Assembly (NCBI RefSeq): GCF_020184175.1 | Contig: NW_026082986.1 | Coordinates: 434,001-498,000, forward strand | Source of the DNA: Aphis gossypii | Taxonomy: Eukaryota; Arthropoda; Insecta; Hemiptera; Aphididae | Length of the DNA: 64,000 bases | Direction of reading: 5' to 3' | In this document: in pieces, positions 22,322 to 32,800 of the stretch | Layout: every line of letters begins with the position of its first letter | Numbering within the stretch: the stretch's first letter is position 1 | Program-made: the position numbers and the translations under genes | Notes under the pieces: generated by a model | The model's input: the letters and a program-made list of their open reading frames with translations, nothing else | Told to the model about the DNA's origin: nothing | Database searches by the model: none

Positions 22322-22986
22322 TATGTTTTATTTAATTATTTTTTATTCACACCGCCCTAACACCAGGGTGACGGTTCTGTTCAGGAGAATTTTTTGCCTC
22401 GAATATAACATGGGTAGGAAAAAAAATTGCAAAATTAAAAATCTAGAGTACGGTGACGGGGAGGTGATACACAAATATGTAATTATAGTTGGTATTTTTA
22501 TTCATTGAAGAGGTACGATTTTTAACGGGCAACGAAAGTGGAATCAACGTACAGCCAAAACTACTACTGATTTTTTTGAATTTCGCAAGGAGCATAAATC
22601 GACAGACATTTTGAGATTTACGATGGAAATTTTTATTTATATAGATGGTTGCTATTAGTTTCATATAATATGTCTGTCTGTCCTTGGTTTGTTGCCATGG
22701 AAAATCATGCCTAACCATCTATAGACAAAACTTTCCACCGTAAATTTCAAAGTTTCTATTTGAGCATCTCCCGGGGTTGGGCCAATTACTTTTTAATTTA
22801 GCTTATCTTCTGCCCATAAATCTAATACATCTCTGTACCAAATTTCGTCGCAATTTGTCCTACTGTTTAGGAATACATAAAGAACAAACTAATAGACATA
22901 CAGAAATCCAACGAATTTAACACACAGTTTGAGACATATAAAAGGTAGGATTTTTAACGGGCTACGAAGTGCACGGGTTCAGCTAG
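22322..22986 (+). mobile_element. Helitron 3' segment
   Basis: Continuation of the interrupted Helitron. The CACCAGGGTGACGGTTCTGT block at about 22,360 matches the shorter copy at about 15,744. The CTAG end at 22,983-22,986 is followed by T. Between 22,395 and 22,950 there is no coding sequence. Confidence 0.65.
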
Positions 22987-23069
22987 TTAAATAATAAATA
23001 TGAAGACAATATTACGGGAATATATTATACATTTTTGATTTAAAAATGAAATAATGATACAATGTTCTG

Positions 23070-23150
23070 TAATGATATGCTCGCTTTCACATATCACATA
23101 TCATAATTGTAAATGTATTTTTTCAGGCAATAAAATAAATAACGGTAAAG
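23070..23150 (+). repeat. 3' end of the R1-like element, second copy
   Basis: TTCTGTAATGATATGCTCGC ... CAATAAAATAAATAACGG matches 4933-4997 with a short internal duplication of CACATATC. Confidence 0.75.
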
Positions 23151-23689
23151 TTGTCGCACGCATGTAATAAACCCAAAAAAAAAACCCCAATAAATCAAGT
23201 CACTGATGAATGGAACGATGTACATGATCTAATCACATATTGGACACTATACGGGATTATAACGGTACGGCGCAACACATACAATCTCTTTCATGTGCCG
23301 CCGGAGATAAGAGGCAGTACAATCAGGGTCTCTGTCGCCAAAGAACAATACAATTTTCTTTGGAGACGCCGACACCTTTGATCGGGCCGCCGGTGGTTCT
23401 GATGGGCTTGACCAAGTCGTCTCCTCTCATCAGTGCATGAGTAGTGAGTACCCTTCATGGCAATAAGTGCACGAGCACCATTCGATTAGACAAGTGCAGG
23501 AGCACCCAAAAATATACCCAATACACACTCGAAAGATCCTACGAGCGACAACTGTACCATTTCCTCCTTTCAAATGAAATTAATCATTCCGTTATTTCTT
23601 TTTGAGTATATAAAATAATTTTTTCCGTCCTCATAACGTCAACTGCGTTTTCAGACAGCTACGAATAAGATAAGGTGTATGAGCATCGA
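23151..23689. other. GC-richer insert of unknown origin
   Basis: About 540 bp present here but not at the equivalent junction near 5,000. A short frame at 23,151-23,440 has coding-like composition but no motif I recognise. It may be a fragment of another retroelement. Confidence 0.35.
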
Positions 23690-24090
23690 TATCTGTATAG
23701 TTACAATTTTATATAGGTGTCACATTTTATTTATTAATTTATTAGAATTTAATGAATTAATAATCCACAAATATTTTACCAACGGTATACTTGATCGTTC
23801 TCGAATCACGACCTCGAGAGCCTTCCGACGATCAGGAGGAAGGTAATCACGCAAATTTAAAATAATAACTAATAATTTAACATAGGTACCTCACAAGTCA
23901 AAATAACTTAAAATAACTAATAACTTATGTATATATATATAAGGTATTCATTCAAGGCTTGTGTCCTTTATGTTTGCCTTACTTTTATTTAAACAACTAT
24001 TCTACTCCCTATAATTATATTTATATCATAAAAATATTTATATTTATAATTTTTATACTTCTTTTTTCTTTTATTTTATTTTTGCGTTAT
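23690..24090. repeat. Second copy of the 4,996-5,400 flank
   Basis: Shares CGACGATCAGGAGGAAGGTA, AAGGCTTGTGTCC and TTTTGCGTTATTACA blocks in the same order as 5,010-5,370. Confidence 0.65.
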
Positions 24091-25800
24091 TACAGTTCAG
24101 CTAATCTTAAATTTGCAATGTTAATTTATCAATGGACAACCAATATCTATTTAATAATGCAATTACAGAATTGCTGTCTGGGATATGCATCGTTATTAGG
24201 TATACGGGGTTTATAATGCACCAATTGTTATATTGCAATAATAATGCAATTATGAGTGTGGTCACTTAGTCTTCACAATGCATCTTTATATTATAATAAT
24301 TATAGTGTTATTGCACATTATTAAATTCTGGTCCACATTTGCAACAACAACTACAAGGACACCCAGAAGGCTACGGGTTGATGCAAACAAGAGACGCACC
24401 ACATATTATAAGGAAGCCCGAACTCCGAACACTCCTAACTCCGAAGATTGAGTTGTAACTTTCATTCTAAATAACACTTAGGATTCAAACTCTGATATTG
24501 GCACGCAACAATATAATTATTTTAGATTCTGAACAGAGTTGGAACGTTTTTTTAATTTTAGAATGATGTATTTACTATTTTTTTTTTTTGCAGTTTACAG
24601 TGCACCTATTGGCTATTGCCACATTTTAAATCAGTAAAAAAATTTTTAATCTTCAACTTCAATACCATATAGTACAAAAAAAAAGTTTTCTCAATAATTG
24701 TAAAAAAAATAAAAACTTTTAAGCAAAACTAATTTTCAACAAAATCTTTTTTGTTATTTTGTCGTAATTTTAAAACAAATAATAACCATAGATATTTAAA
24801 ATGTATACCATACATTTATAATAGCATTTTTACACATAGGTAATAAAATTTTAAATTTTAAAAAATATTTAGATTTTTTTTTGAGTTGTTTATAGACATT
24901 TTAAGCTTGAACCATTTTTTCTAAAAATGTATAAATTATCAGTTGAAAAACTGTAGAATATAAATATATAATAGATACCTACCTCAAGTAGTTATCAACC
25001 ATCACAATCATGATTTTTTTTTTTAAATAGGCATTTAAATAATAGCGAGTAAAAATTTCGACAAAATTCTAAAAAATCACGTAACTTTACAAATTATTTT
25101 TTATTAAGTGTGTAAAAAATAATTTAATTTTTATAGTTAATATTTGATAATTGAATACAATGTGTCTATGTTCCTCGTAATAAGTAGTTTATTTTAAAAC
25201 CAAATAAATGAATGTCAGAATGTGATTGAAATTTACCAATAATTAAACTATTTGGATCTTTTATTATTTGTTTTATACATAGGTAATTGGAACATGTACA
25301 AACTATTAAACACTTATTATTAGTATTTTTTTTCAAAGTACTTTTATTTACATCGAACTATTTGCAATATTTAAAATTATTATTAACAATTTACCTAATT
25401 GGTATATTGTTTAGTCAACAATGATACAATACTGTCACTTCCTGGGCCCTGGTGTTTTATGTTGGTCATAGTTAAACTTCAACTTTAACTTTAATTTTTG
25501 TGAACAATTGAATATTTATTATTTTGTTGATTATGAATAAATTTTATTTATTTCATAAATACAAAATAAACAGATATATTTTTATATCAATATAATATGC
25601 ATAATCTCGTGAATAAATAATTAAATCACATTTTTAACTCATACAGTATAATTAAAAAATACAAATAAAATAGCTTGGGTTAAAAATATGGCTTGTTTTT
25701 ATTTTAAATGGCCGTGTATAATACATTTAAACCCGTGTGTCTCACCCACACGCGTGCACAGATTCCAAAATTTAGTAGATACCTAGTGAGTAGTGATAAA
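24091..25800. other. AT-rich spacer
   Basis: No gene found. TTTTAGATTCTGAACAGAGT at about 24,520 resembles the start of the repeat family at 51,471 and 52,386, so part of this stretch may be an old, strongly diverged copy. Confidence 0.4.
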
Positions 25801-25838
25801 TTATTATCGACCTTGTAACGGTGTAGCCGTCACCATAT

Positions 25839-25863
25839 AAAAAGGTCCTTTTCAGGACCACCA
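25839..25863 (+). promoter_or_regulatory. Histone-type mRNA 3' stem-loop
   Basis: AAAAAGGTCCTTTTCAGGAC then CACCA fits the metazoan histone 3' processing stem-loop: six-base stem GGTCCT/AGGACC, loop TTTC, upstream A run, downstream ACCA. A purine-rich GAGAGA at about 25,898 lies where a U7 snRNA contact would be expected. No intact histone ORF precedes it. Confidence 0.6.
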
Positions 25864-26104
25864 ATCACAACATAGCATATATAAAAACAATACCATCCGA
25901 GAGATTTAGCGGTGAATTTAAAACCTTTAGATTCATCACAGAGTCTCACCAAATACGGCGATGGATAGGGGACACAGTGAAGAAAATAACAACACCCCAT
26001 ACACAGCTGTAAGTTCAAAATTGACTCCAGAATGAAGAAATCCGTACCGACAGTAAGCACAAACACGCACGGCGGCATACTGGTGGTTTACTAGTCGGTA
26101 CGGA

Positions 26105-26445
26105 TCACAGTATATATACCGGGCACTTTTCAAAACAAGTCAGTATTCAATCATTATCACCATCGTCAACATATTTGTCAACACAACGACGAACGACGAA
26201 CATAATACTGATTTCTACGAATTCCACTCTGGACTAAGCAGCGAAGACACTCGTGAAACGAGGCGGCAACCGACGAACACGGCGATAAATCTACCAGTTA
26301 CGTTTGAGTGTTGAGGCGGCTGTCGACGAATATAATAAACCTTTCACTTGGCGTGCAATACCAGCGGCTCTTACACGCGGTTTTGCACGCACAGTCGATC
26401 TACCATCGCGACTGATGAAAAACGGTTCTTTTTAGGATCATCAGT
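26105..26445 (+). pseudogene. Possible decayed histone-cluster fragment
   Basis: A TATATATA box at about 26,110, then GTCAGTATTCA as a possible start site, about 300 bp of GC-richer sequence without a histone frame, and a second stem-loop-like GGTTCTTTTTAGGATC at 26,424-26,439 using two G-T pairs. I could not match the intervening sequence to H1, H2A, H2B, H3 or H4 in any frame, so this rests on the flanking signals only. Confidence 0.3.
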
Positions 26446-27362
26446 TCAATCCCACTACAGTGAGCCTACTCAGGTTTCACTGTAGAAACGCAAATCTGTA
26501 CACGACTTGCTTAAGACCGTGGAAAACTGTGCACAACCCGTTTTCCATTTATATTATATAAATTTAGATATTAGTTTCCCTAATTGTTATATTCTGTATG
26601 TCGCGCCTCTAAAGGCCCTGACATCACCCGTTGCGGCTCGCTTGCTCAAGCTAGCCCCGCGGTTTGGAACAAATTATATATCATCCCATACAAATATTTT
26701 TATAGTTTTTCATTGCCAATAAATTTACGTGATACCAAAAATCGGAGTTTTTAATACTTCAATATGACAAGTCATTGAAAAGTCAACCTTCTGTATTAAA
26801 ACAATACATACACTTTTAAATGTGCTTTAAAATTTAAATAGAAAAATAATAAAAAAACTATAAAAGTTGCACACTATCACATTCATATAATAATATGCCA
26901 TTCCCGAGACTCCGAGAGAGTATAGTTTTGGCGGTTAACATTAGTTGAAGTTGAAATACAATCAAAAAGAAAAAGCAATAAATAATATTGTCAATATGGA
27001 CAATAATAATTAATAAGTAAATCATAGAACAATTGGTTTCTCAGTACACAATAACAAATAACTCATAACAATTTTTAATATATTAAAATACTATATTATT
27101 AATGCTATATCTATTACACGTCTATACGTCAAACTGTATACACGCAGAAAAATGAATTCAATCAAACCGTATTACTATTATAGCAAATAAATTACAATAA
27201 CAGCAATATAAATAATGTATTATACGTACTATCTAATATTCTGTTATTAGCTACCTAATATAAGAGTAGGTTAGAGGTACATAAGAGGGTTACCATATTG
27301 TTAAATTATCATGTCTTGTCTCTTTTCAAATGTGTGTTATTTCATAATTGATCATAATTTTC
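26446..27362. other. Spacer without recognisable features
   Basis: No coding similarity, RNA gene or repeat end recognised. Confidence 0.4.
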
Positions 27363-27679
27363 ATCTTATATATAAAAATGAATCGCAAAATGTGTTGGTA
27401 AGCGCATAACTCAACAACGCCTGGACCGATTTCGCTCATTCTTTTTTTGTTTGGGTCGTAATTGCCAGGTGAAGGTTCTTACGGACGAAAAATTTGAGAA
27501 AGTTATCGGGTTAGAGAAATATGACGAGGTGGTGATGAAATTATAGAAGCGCCATCTGTCCAGCAAATAGTAAACTAAATTATTTTTGGTAGTCAATGGC
27601 AACCATTTAAATAAAATAAATAATTTATTTAAAATGTTATAGCAAGGTTGTTTTTAATAATGCAAGCAAATAGACATAT
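27363..27679 (+). mobile_element. Helitron left end, split by the 4-kb transposon
   Basis: Starts A|TCTTATATATAAAAATGAAT and follows 14,259-14,560 almost base for base through GACGAGGTGGTGATGAAATT and TGCAAGCAAATAGAC. It continues after the inserted element at 31,688 with AAACTTAAATCGTTGTCATA. Confidence 0.8.
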
Positions 27680-27709
27680 CGCTTCTCCGGTGGAACAACG
27701 ACATAAGTG
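27680..27709 (+). repeat. Left TIR of the 4-kb transposon
   Basis: CGCTTCTCCGGTGGAACAAC followed by GACATAAGTG. It differs from the right TIR at two positions (GACAT against GGCGT). Confidence 0.9.
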
Positions 27710-27763
27710 CAAATTTTTGACTTTTTGACATAAGTACGACAACAGTACAATAACATTTCATTT

Positions 27764-28075
27764 TATCGAATGGAACAATGACATAAGTATAATACCTATT
27801 ATTGACCGCTAGAGAGCAGTTTCGTCATTGTTGAAAATACCGGTTTTTAATCACATGTCCAATGGAACAATGACGTTGTTATCAGTTGTGTTTCGCCTAC
27901 CGACCGCGGTGTATTGTTTTTATTTCTACAACGACGTAATTGTTATTTGTGACACTTTTTTGTTTAATCCTGGTGCCACAACGACGTAAGTGAGAGTTAC
28001 GTCATTTTTCATCTAAAAACACTTAATTTTTCGTCATTATCTAGTGGAACAACGCCGTAAGTATACATTCCGTCA
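27764..28075 (+). promoter_or_regulatory. Subterminal repeats, TIR-like motif
   Basis: Variants of TGGAACAAYGACRTAAGT occur at about 27,771 (TGGAACAATGACATAAGT), 27,861 (TGGAACAATGACGTTG), 27,973 (TGCCACAACGACGTAAGT) and 28,042 (TGGAACAACGCCGTAAGT). Inverted GTCATTGTT or GTCATT motifs are interspersed. By analogy with other transposons these are probable transposase-binding sites. Confidence 0.7.
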
Positions 28076-28210
28076 TTATTGACTTCAAATTTTTTTTTTT
28101 TTTTTTTAGTGTAATTGTTCTTTCTGTCATTGTTCACTCAATATTTCTTTGCTTTTTTCCAATCTGCGATTTTATTTTTATTTTGTAAACTATGTTTTTA
28201 GATTATTATA

Positions 28211-31203
28211 ATGAAACGAACAAAGCTATTAATAGAACTAGCTACTCAAAAGACTGAAATTGAGAAAAATTCTGTATGGAATCTTGAAAATTCGCCTAAG
28301 AGTAAGTAGCTACCTCATATTTATAGATTAAAACCAACTAAATTGCTTATACCTAGGGTTCGCACATTTGATTGACTTTTTGGTTTTATATAAAATATAT
28401 TTAAATGCTATGCAAATGTATGCTATATAACCGGGAGAGGCAAAAGTCAATTAACTGATTTACATGAAGGACGATTATTATAAGTAATCATGTAAAAATT
28501 AATTAATTAATTAAAATTATGATGTAATAATATTATTAATTTGAATTATAATAATATTATTATGACTATGGCTCGGAACTTAATGCACTTAAAAAGTACT
28601 AAATATGCATGCACTTATGCGCTTAAAAAGTACAAATATGCTCTAAAAATATGCACTTATATTTTATTTTTTAAACATAACATTTTCAAAAAATGCAAAG
28701 TAATAAAAATAATACGGATTTTTAATTTTTAATCATAATTTAAACAAAAAACAAAAAAAATAATAATAATTAGATATAATTTTGTTCCTACCTTCAAAAG
28801 TGTTACATTGGACCACTAAACTTTTATATTAATATATTATATTAATCAACAGGCCTGATTATGACTATAGACATTCCCGATTAACCAATAACCATTTTTA
28901 TTTATTATTTTTTTTTTTTGTTCTTTATGCTTATGCTTATGCTTACTGCTTGTTGCTTTATTCTTATTTAGCTGATTCTCCCGAGATTTTGACTGACGCT
29001 CAATATTTGCAGTCCAGTCCATTATCATCTGTAACACCGTGTTGTATCGCCGAACAAAATGAATCACCAATCAAGCTTAAGCTTCGTAGATTGACAAAAC
29101 AGACGAATTATAAAGTAATAGTTGATGATTCAGAAAATGAGGAAAATCTTTCTGGGGATGACAGTGACAACTATATTCCATCAGTAAGTGAAACATCTTC
29201 GGAAAGTGAAAGCACTGACCAGTTGACCGATCTCCAAACAATCGATCTCCCGATAACGGTTTCACCTATCAAAAAAGGAAAAAAGAGATCAAGAAACCCA
29301 GAGCAATGGAAAAAAACAAAAGCCAAATTATTGAAGAATTCTGGTAAGAGCTACACTTCTAGAACAGGAAAAACTGTCAACGAAAAGGTTATGGGGCCAA
29401 ATTGCTCTGACCGATGTATTCTAAAGTGCTCATCAAAAGTATCTGACGAATACAGGATTGAACTCTTTAATAAATATTGGAGTTTGGCGTCATTACAGCG
29501 ACAACGGGATTACTTAGCTTCATGTATTGAGCCCCTCCAACTCAAATATCGTCGTATATTTACTTCAGAAACTCCCAGAAGGCAAAACTGTGGATTTTAT
29601 TTGCTTTTTGAAGGAAATCGAATTCGGGTATGTAAAACCTACATGATTAACACTTTCGGAATAACGGAAAGAACGATTCGCAGTGTCATTCAATCAAGAA
29701 CTTCTGGTTCAGGCATAACTGTAGAAGACAAACGTGGAAAACATGGCAATCATTCGAGAGCTGACCTAGACATAATAAATTCCGTAAAAGAACACATCAA
29801 CTCCATTCCTAGAGTCGAAAGTCACTATCAAAGAGCCAACACAACAAGAGAATTCGTTGATGGCGGGTTGTGTATTGCTGAAATGCATAGACACTATGCA
29901 AAAGAGCGAGTCGATAATGGAAAAACTGCAGCGAGTTACGATTGCTATGCTCGTATATTTAATACGGAATTTAACATTGGATTTTTCTCTCCCAAAAAAG
30001 ATCAGTGTGATTTTTGTGAAGGGTTCAACAATGCCACGGCAGAAGAAAAAGCAAAGTTGGAAAACGACTATCAACTACACCAAGATGAAAAAAACTTGAG
30101 CCGAACGGAGAAGGCTAATGATAAAGAAAAGGCTAAAGAAATGGGATCTAACATTGTCTTAGCTACCTTTGATTTACAAGCAGTTATGCCAGTACCTACT
30201 GGGCAGAGTTCTGCTTTTTTCTATAAATCAAGATTGAATTGTTTTAATTTTACAGTAAGTAAATAGTTACTTTAACTCTTAAAAACTATTTTTATGACTG
30301 CTTAATTTTTATTGTAGGTATCAGAAATAATCAAGGATCATACCATCTGTTATTTCTGGCATGAAGGAGTAGGACAAAGAGGTGCTATTGAAATAGGTTC
30401 ATGTCTTCTTATGTTCATCGAAGAAATTGCGAATTCTCGTCCTGGAAGTGACATCATATTTTACTCGGATAACTGTTGTGGTCAACAAAAGAATAGGTAG
30501 AAAAAATTTAATCATTTTGTGATATTTTCTTAGGACTTATTTATTTATTTACGGGCTAGAATTCCAATATAATTCACCGAATCTATTAAAATGTACTTAT
30601 ATTATTTGTTTCAGGTTTGTACATGCCATGTATTTATACGCAGTGGAAAAATATCAAATAAATTCCATTACGCATAAATACCTTATTCGAGGTCACACAC
30701 AAAACGAAGGCGATACAGTACATAGTGTTATTGAAAAATCTATGAAAAGGAGCAAAAAATCAGGACCTATATACGTGCCCGATCAATTAGTGACTATAAT
30801 TAGGAATTCTAAAAAAACGGGAAAACCATTTGTCGTAAAGGAACTGAGCTTCAAGGATTTTATTGATTTAAAATCGTTGACCGACGAGATTGGTTACAAT
30901 TGTCAAAAAAACACAGAAGGTGAGCAAATAAAAATATCAAATATAAAAATTATAAGATTCGTGAAGGGCAGTGAAGTTTGTTTCTACAAGAATTCCTACA
31001 AAGACATAACCTGGGAAAAAGCTCAAATGAAAAAAGCAGGAACAAGACGTTCCGGTGCAAAGGATATTGGTAGTATAAAAACAAAACTCGCATACAACTC
31101 AAAAATTCCAATAGCTGAAAACAAGAAGAAAGATATACAAAGCTTACTAACATCGAATATAATTCCAAATTACTACGAAACGTTTTATAATACACTATTT
31201 TGA
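28211..31203 (+). CDS. Intact four-exon DUF7869-like putative transposase, 713 aa
   Basis: Exons are 28,211-28,301, 28,972-30,254, 30,318-30,496 and 30,615-31,203. All have GT/AG ends, and phases 1, 0 and 2 join to exactly 2142 nt ending TGA. The start MKRTKLLIEL lies in a short first exon. Residues 60-150 are acidic then Lys-rich (probable nuclear localisation). An HTH-like INTFGITERTIRSVIQ follows near residue 255, then KKDQCDFCEGF, a C-x2-C pair. The C-terminal half has three conserved acidic blocks: ATFDLQAV (D431), IIFYSDNCCGQQKN (D509) and RGHTQNEGDTVHSV (E549/D551). I read these as an RNase-H-like D-D-E core, an inference from spacing and position inside TIRs. SDNC-GQ-KN and RGH-x3-E-x-D recall the uncharacterised DUF7869 proteins common in arthropods and cnidarians. 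No stop or frameshift was seen. Confidence 0.85.
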
Positions 31204-31653
31204 TTTTGAATTTGTAAATTAACATTATAAATAATAATAATAATATTTAAGTTTCAGATTATAATATAATTTTTTTTCAAAAGTAAAGAATAAAAATATT
31301 GAAGTTTTCAATAATTACTTGAATTTGTTTTTCTACAACTCCTAATTAATATAGTGTGTGATTATAACAAAATAATCAGAACTTCCTAATTTTATCTTGT
31401 ATGTCAAAAATACTAAAAATTTGGCATTTTTTGGAAGAACAATGACACAATTGCAATTTTTTTTATTAATTTTGAACTGTGTAGGGGTAGTTTATTGGTT
31501 TTGACAAAACCGATAAAACTATCTTAAACTAGACTAAATTTGACATTATAACAATGACCGTTTATTCTTTTTAGACTATTTATTATATCCTAAATAATAC
31601 AAACAATTACAAAATAATTTTTAATTACGTTTTCTAAAGAACAATTACATTTT

Positions 31654-31683
31654 CACTTACGCCGTTGTTCCACCGGAGAAGCG
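31654..31683 (-). repeat. Right TIR of the 4-kb transposon
   Basis: CACTTACGCC then GTTGTTCCACCGGAGAAGCG, the reverse complement of the left TIR with two mismatches, followed by ATAT. Confidence 0.9.
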
Positions 31684-31687
31684 ATAT

Positions 31688-32515
31688 AAACTTAAATCGT
31701 TGTCATAGTAAAAAAGAAATTAAAAATCTATATATATAAAAATGGAGACAAAAATGTATAAGACAATGTATAACTGTCACTGCAGTTCAGCAAGAAAATA
31801 AACTATATTAATGTCGCTATTGATTATGATTGATAATAGTTACAGATCTGTTGTTATATTTTGTTAAAACCATATCAACAAAAAAAAGAATTAGCGAAAT
31901 AAGTCAATGTCCACAGTAAATTTCAAATTCACAGCAATAGACTAACATAACAAGTTATACTAAGTTTTATTGTTTTACCAACAGGCAACAATACAAAAAC
32001 CACGAGATAGCACATTATTGTATTTTACCCACTGTAGTAAAAAAAAAAAAAATGATATAACTTTGAAACTTAAGTGTTAGAAATTATAAACTTCTTATAC
32101 ACATTTCGCGGGGTCCGCAATCCACCACGTGTGGATTGCCTACATGGTAATATACTGCTCTCATAATCATAAGAGAGTCTCACGGCAACGGTAAGCAGAA
32201 TTACTATAATATTATGACTTGAGTAACTCACTGAGTGATAAACGTAGAGCCTGAACAATGATAGATTGATGCTTACAATTTACACGATACATTCGTAAAA
32301 TCGTATCACAAATTTAGTGTGTAATAAGAAAGCATTTTACAAAATTCGCATATTAAAGTGGTGCTTTCACAAGATTTTTGAGAATCAAAACAGTCAATGA
32401 AAATGTCTTAGTTTTGAACACCGTTAAACCGAATAGTAAATAACAAATTAATCAAAATTCGAATCATATTATATAGAATTTGCATTTTTAACGGGCAACA
32501 AAGTGCACTTTTTTT
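31688..32515 (+). mobile_element. Non-autonomous Helitron segment
   Basis: The first 36 bases are the continuation of the split left end. At about 31,724 TCTATATATATAAAAATGGA begins the same block that stands at 7270 on the minus strand. The body to 32,510 is a reverse-oriented relative of 6122-6870 and ends TTTTTAACGGGCAACAAAGT then GCAC, a Helitron-type 3' motif without CTAG. The ORFs in it are not coding. Confidence 0.7.
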
Positions 32516-32800
32516 AAGAACGTCATTCTTGAAATTTTTTATTTTCATATTCTTCTATTGCGTTTGTTGTATTTATTAATCGTTTTTTTATATTACATCT
32601 TACAGATTTTTGTATACCTAAGTTGCAACTGTTAATTTGAATACATGTGTTGTAATAGAATTAAAAATTAAAATTAGAAAATAAAATTTTTAAAAATATA
32701 TATTAATATGTGGATGTGATTTATAAAATAGTTCATTAAAATGTGCGTGAAATGATTCACAATTATTTATTGTTCTAGATATACTCGCACTAAAATTAGA

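Larger units (their letters stand above)
7866..22986 (+). mobile_element. Autonomous Helitron, interrupted by a 9.2-kb DNA transposon
   Basis: The left end at about 7866 (ATGAATCGCAAAATGTGTTG) is joined directly to an inverted left-end fragment, so the true 5' TC is not visible. The rep/helicase gene lies at 8239-13,073. The 3' untranslated part runs to the TA at 13,150-13,151, is split by the element at 13,152-22,319, and resumes at 22,320. The sequence TATATGTTTTATTTAATTAT followed by the CACCAGGGTGACGG block is contiguous in the shorter copy (about 15,705-15,765), which supports the join. A Helitron 3' end (AACGGGCTACGAAGTGCACG then GTTCAGCTAG, followed by T) lies at 22,958-22,986. An internal AACGGGCAACGAAAGTG at about 22,520 means 22,395-22,986 may be chimeric. 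Confidence 0.75.
27680..31683. mobile_element. Complete 4.0-kb DNA transposon encoding an intact DUF7869-like protein
   Basis: Thirty-base terminal inverted repeats begin CGCTTCTCCGGTGGAACAAC at 27,680 and end with the reverse complement at 31,683, with 28 of 30 matches. ATAT flanks both sides (27,676-27,679 and 31,684-31,687). The related uninterrupted sequence at 7,655-7,640 on the minus strand reads GACATACAAACTTAAATCG, so a 4-bp target duplication is the simplest reading (one C/T difference). Four or more TIR-like motifs repeat just inside the left end, with related ones at the right. It contains one four-exon gene, fully open. I cannot place it in a named transposon superfamily with confidence. 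Confidence 0.85.

Noticed and set aside
26507..26722. 71-codon ORF after the histone-like signals
   Set aside because: No histone similarity and no supporting composition; treated as spacer.
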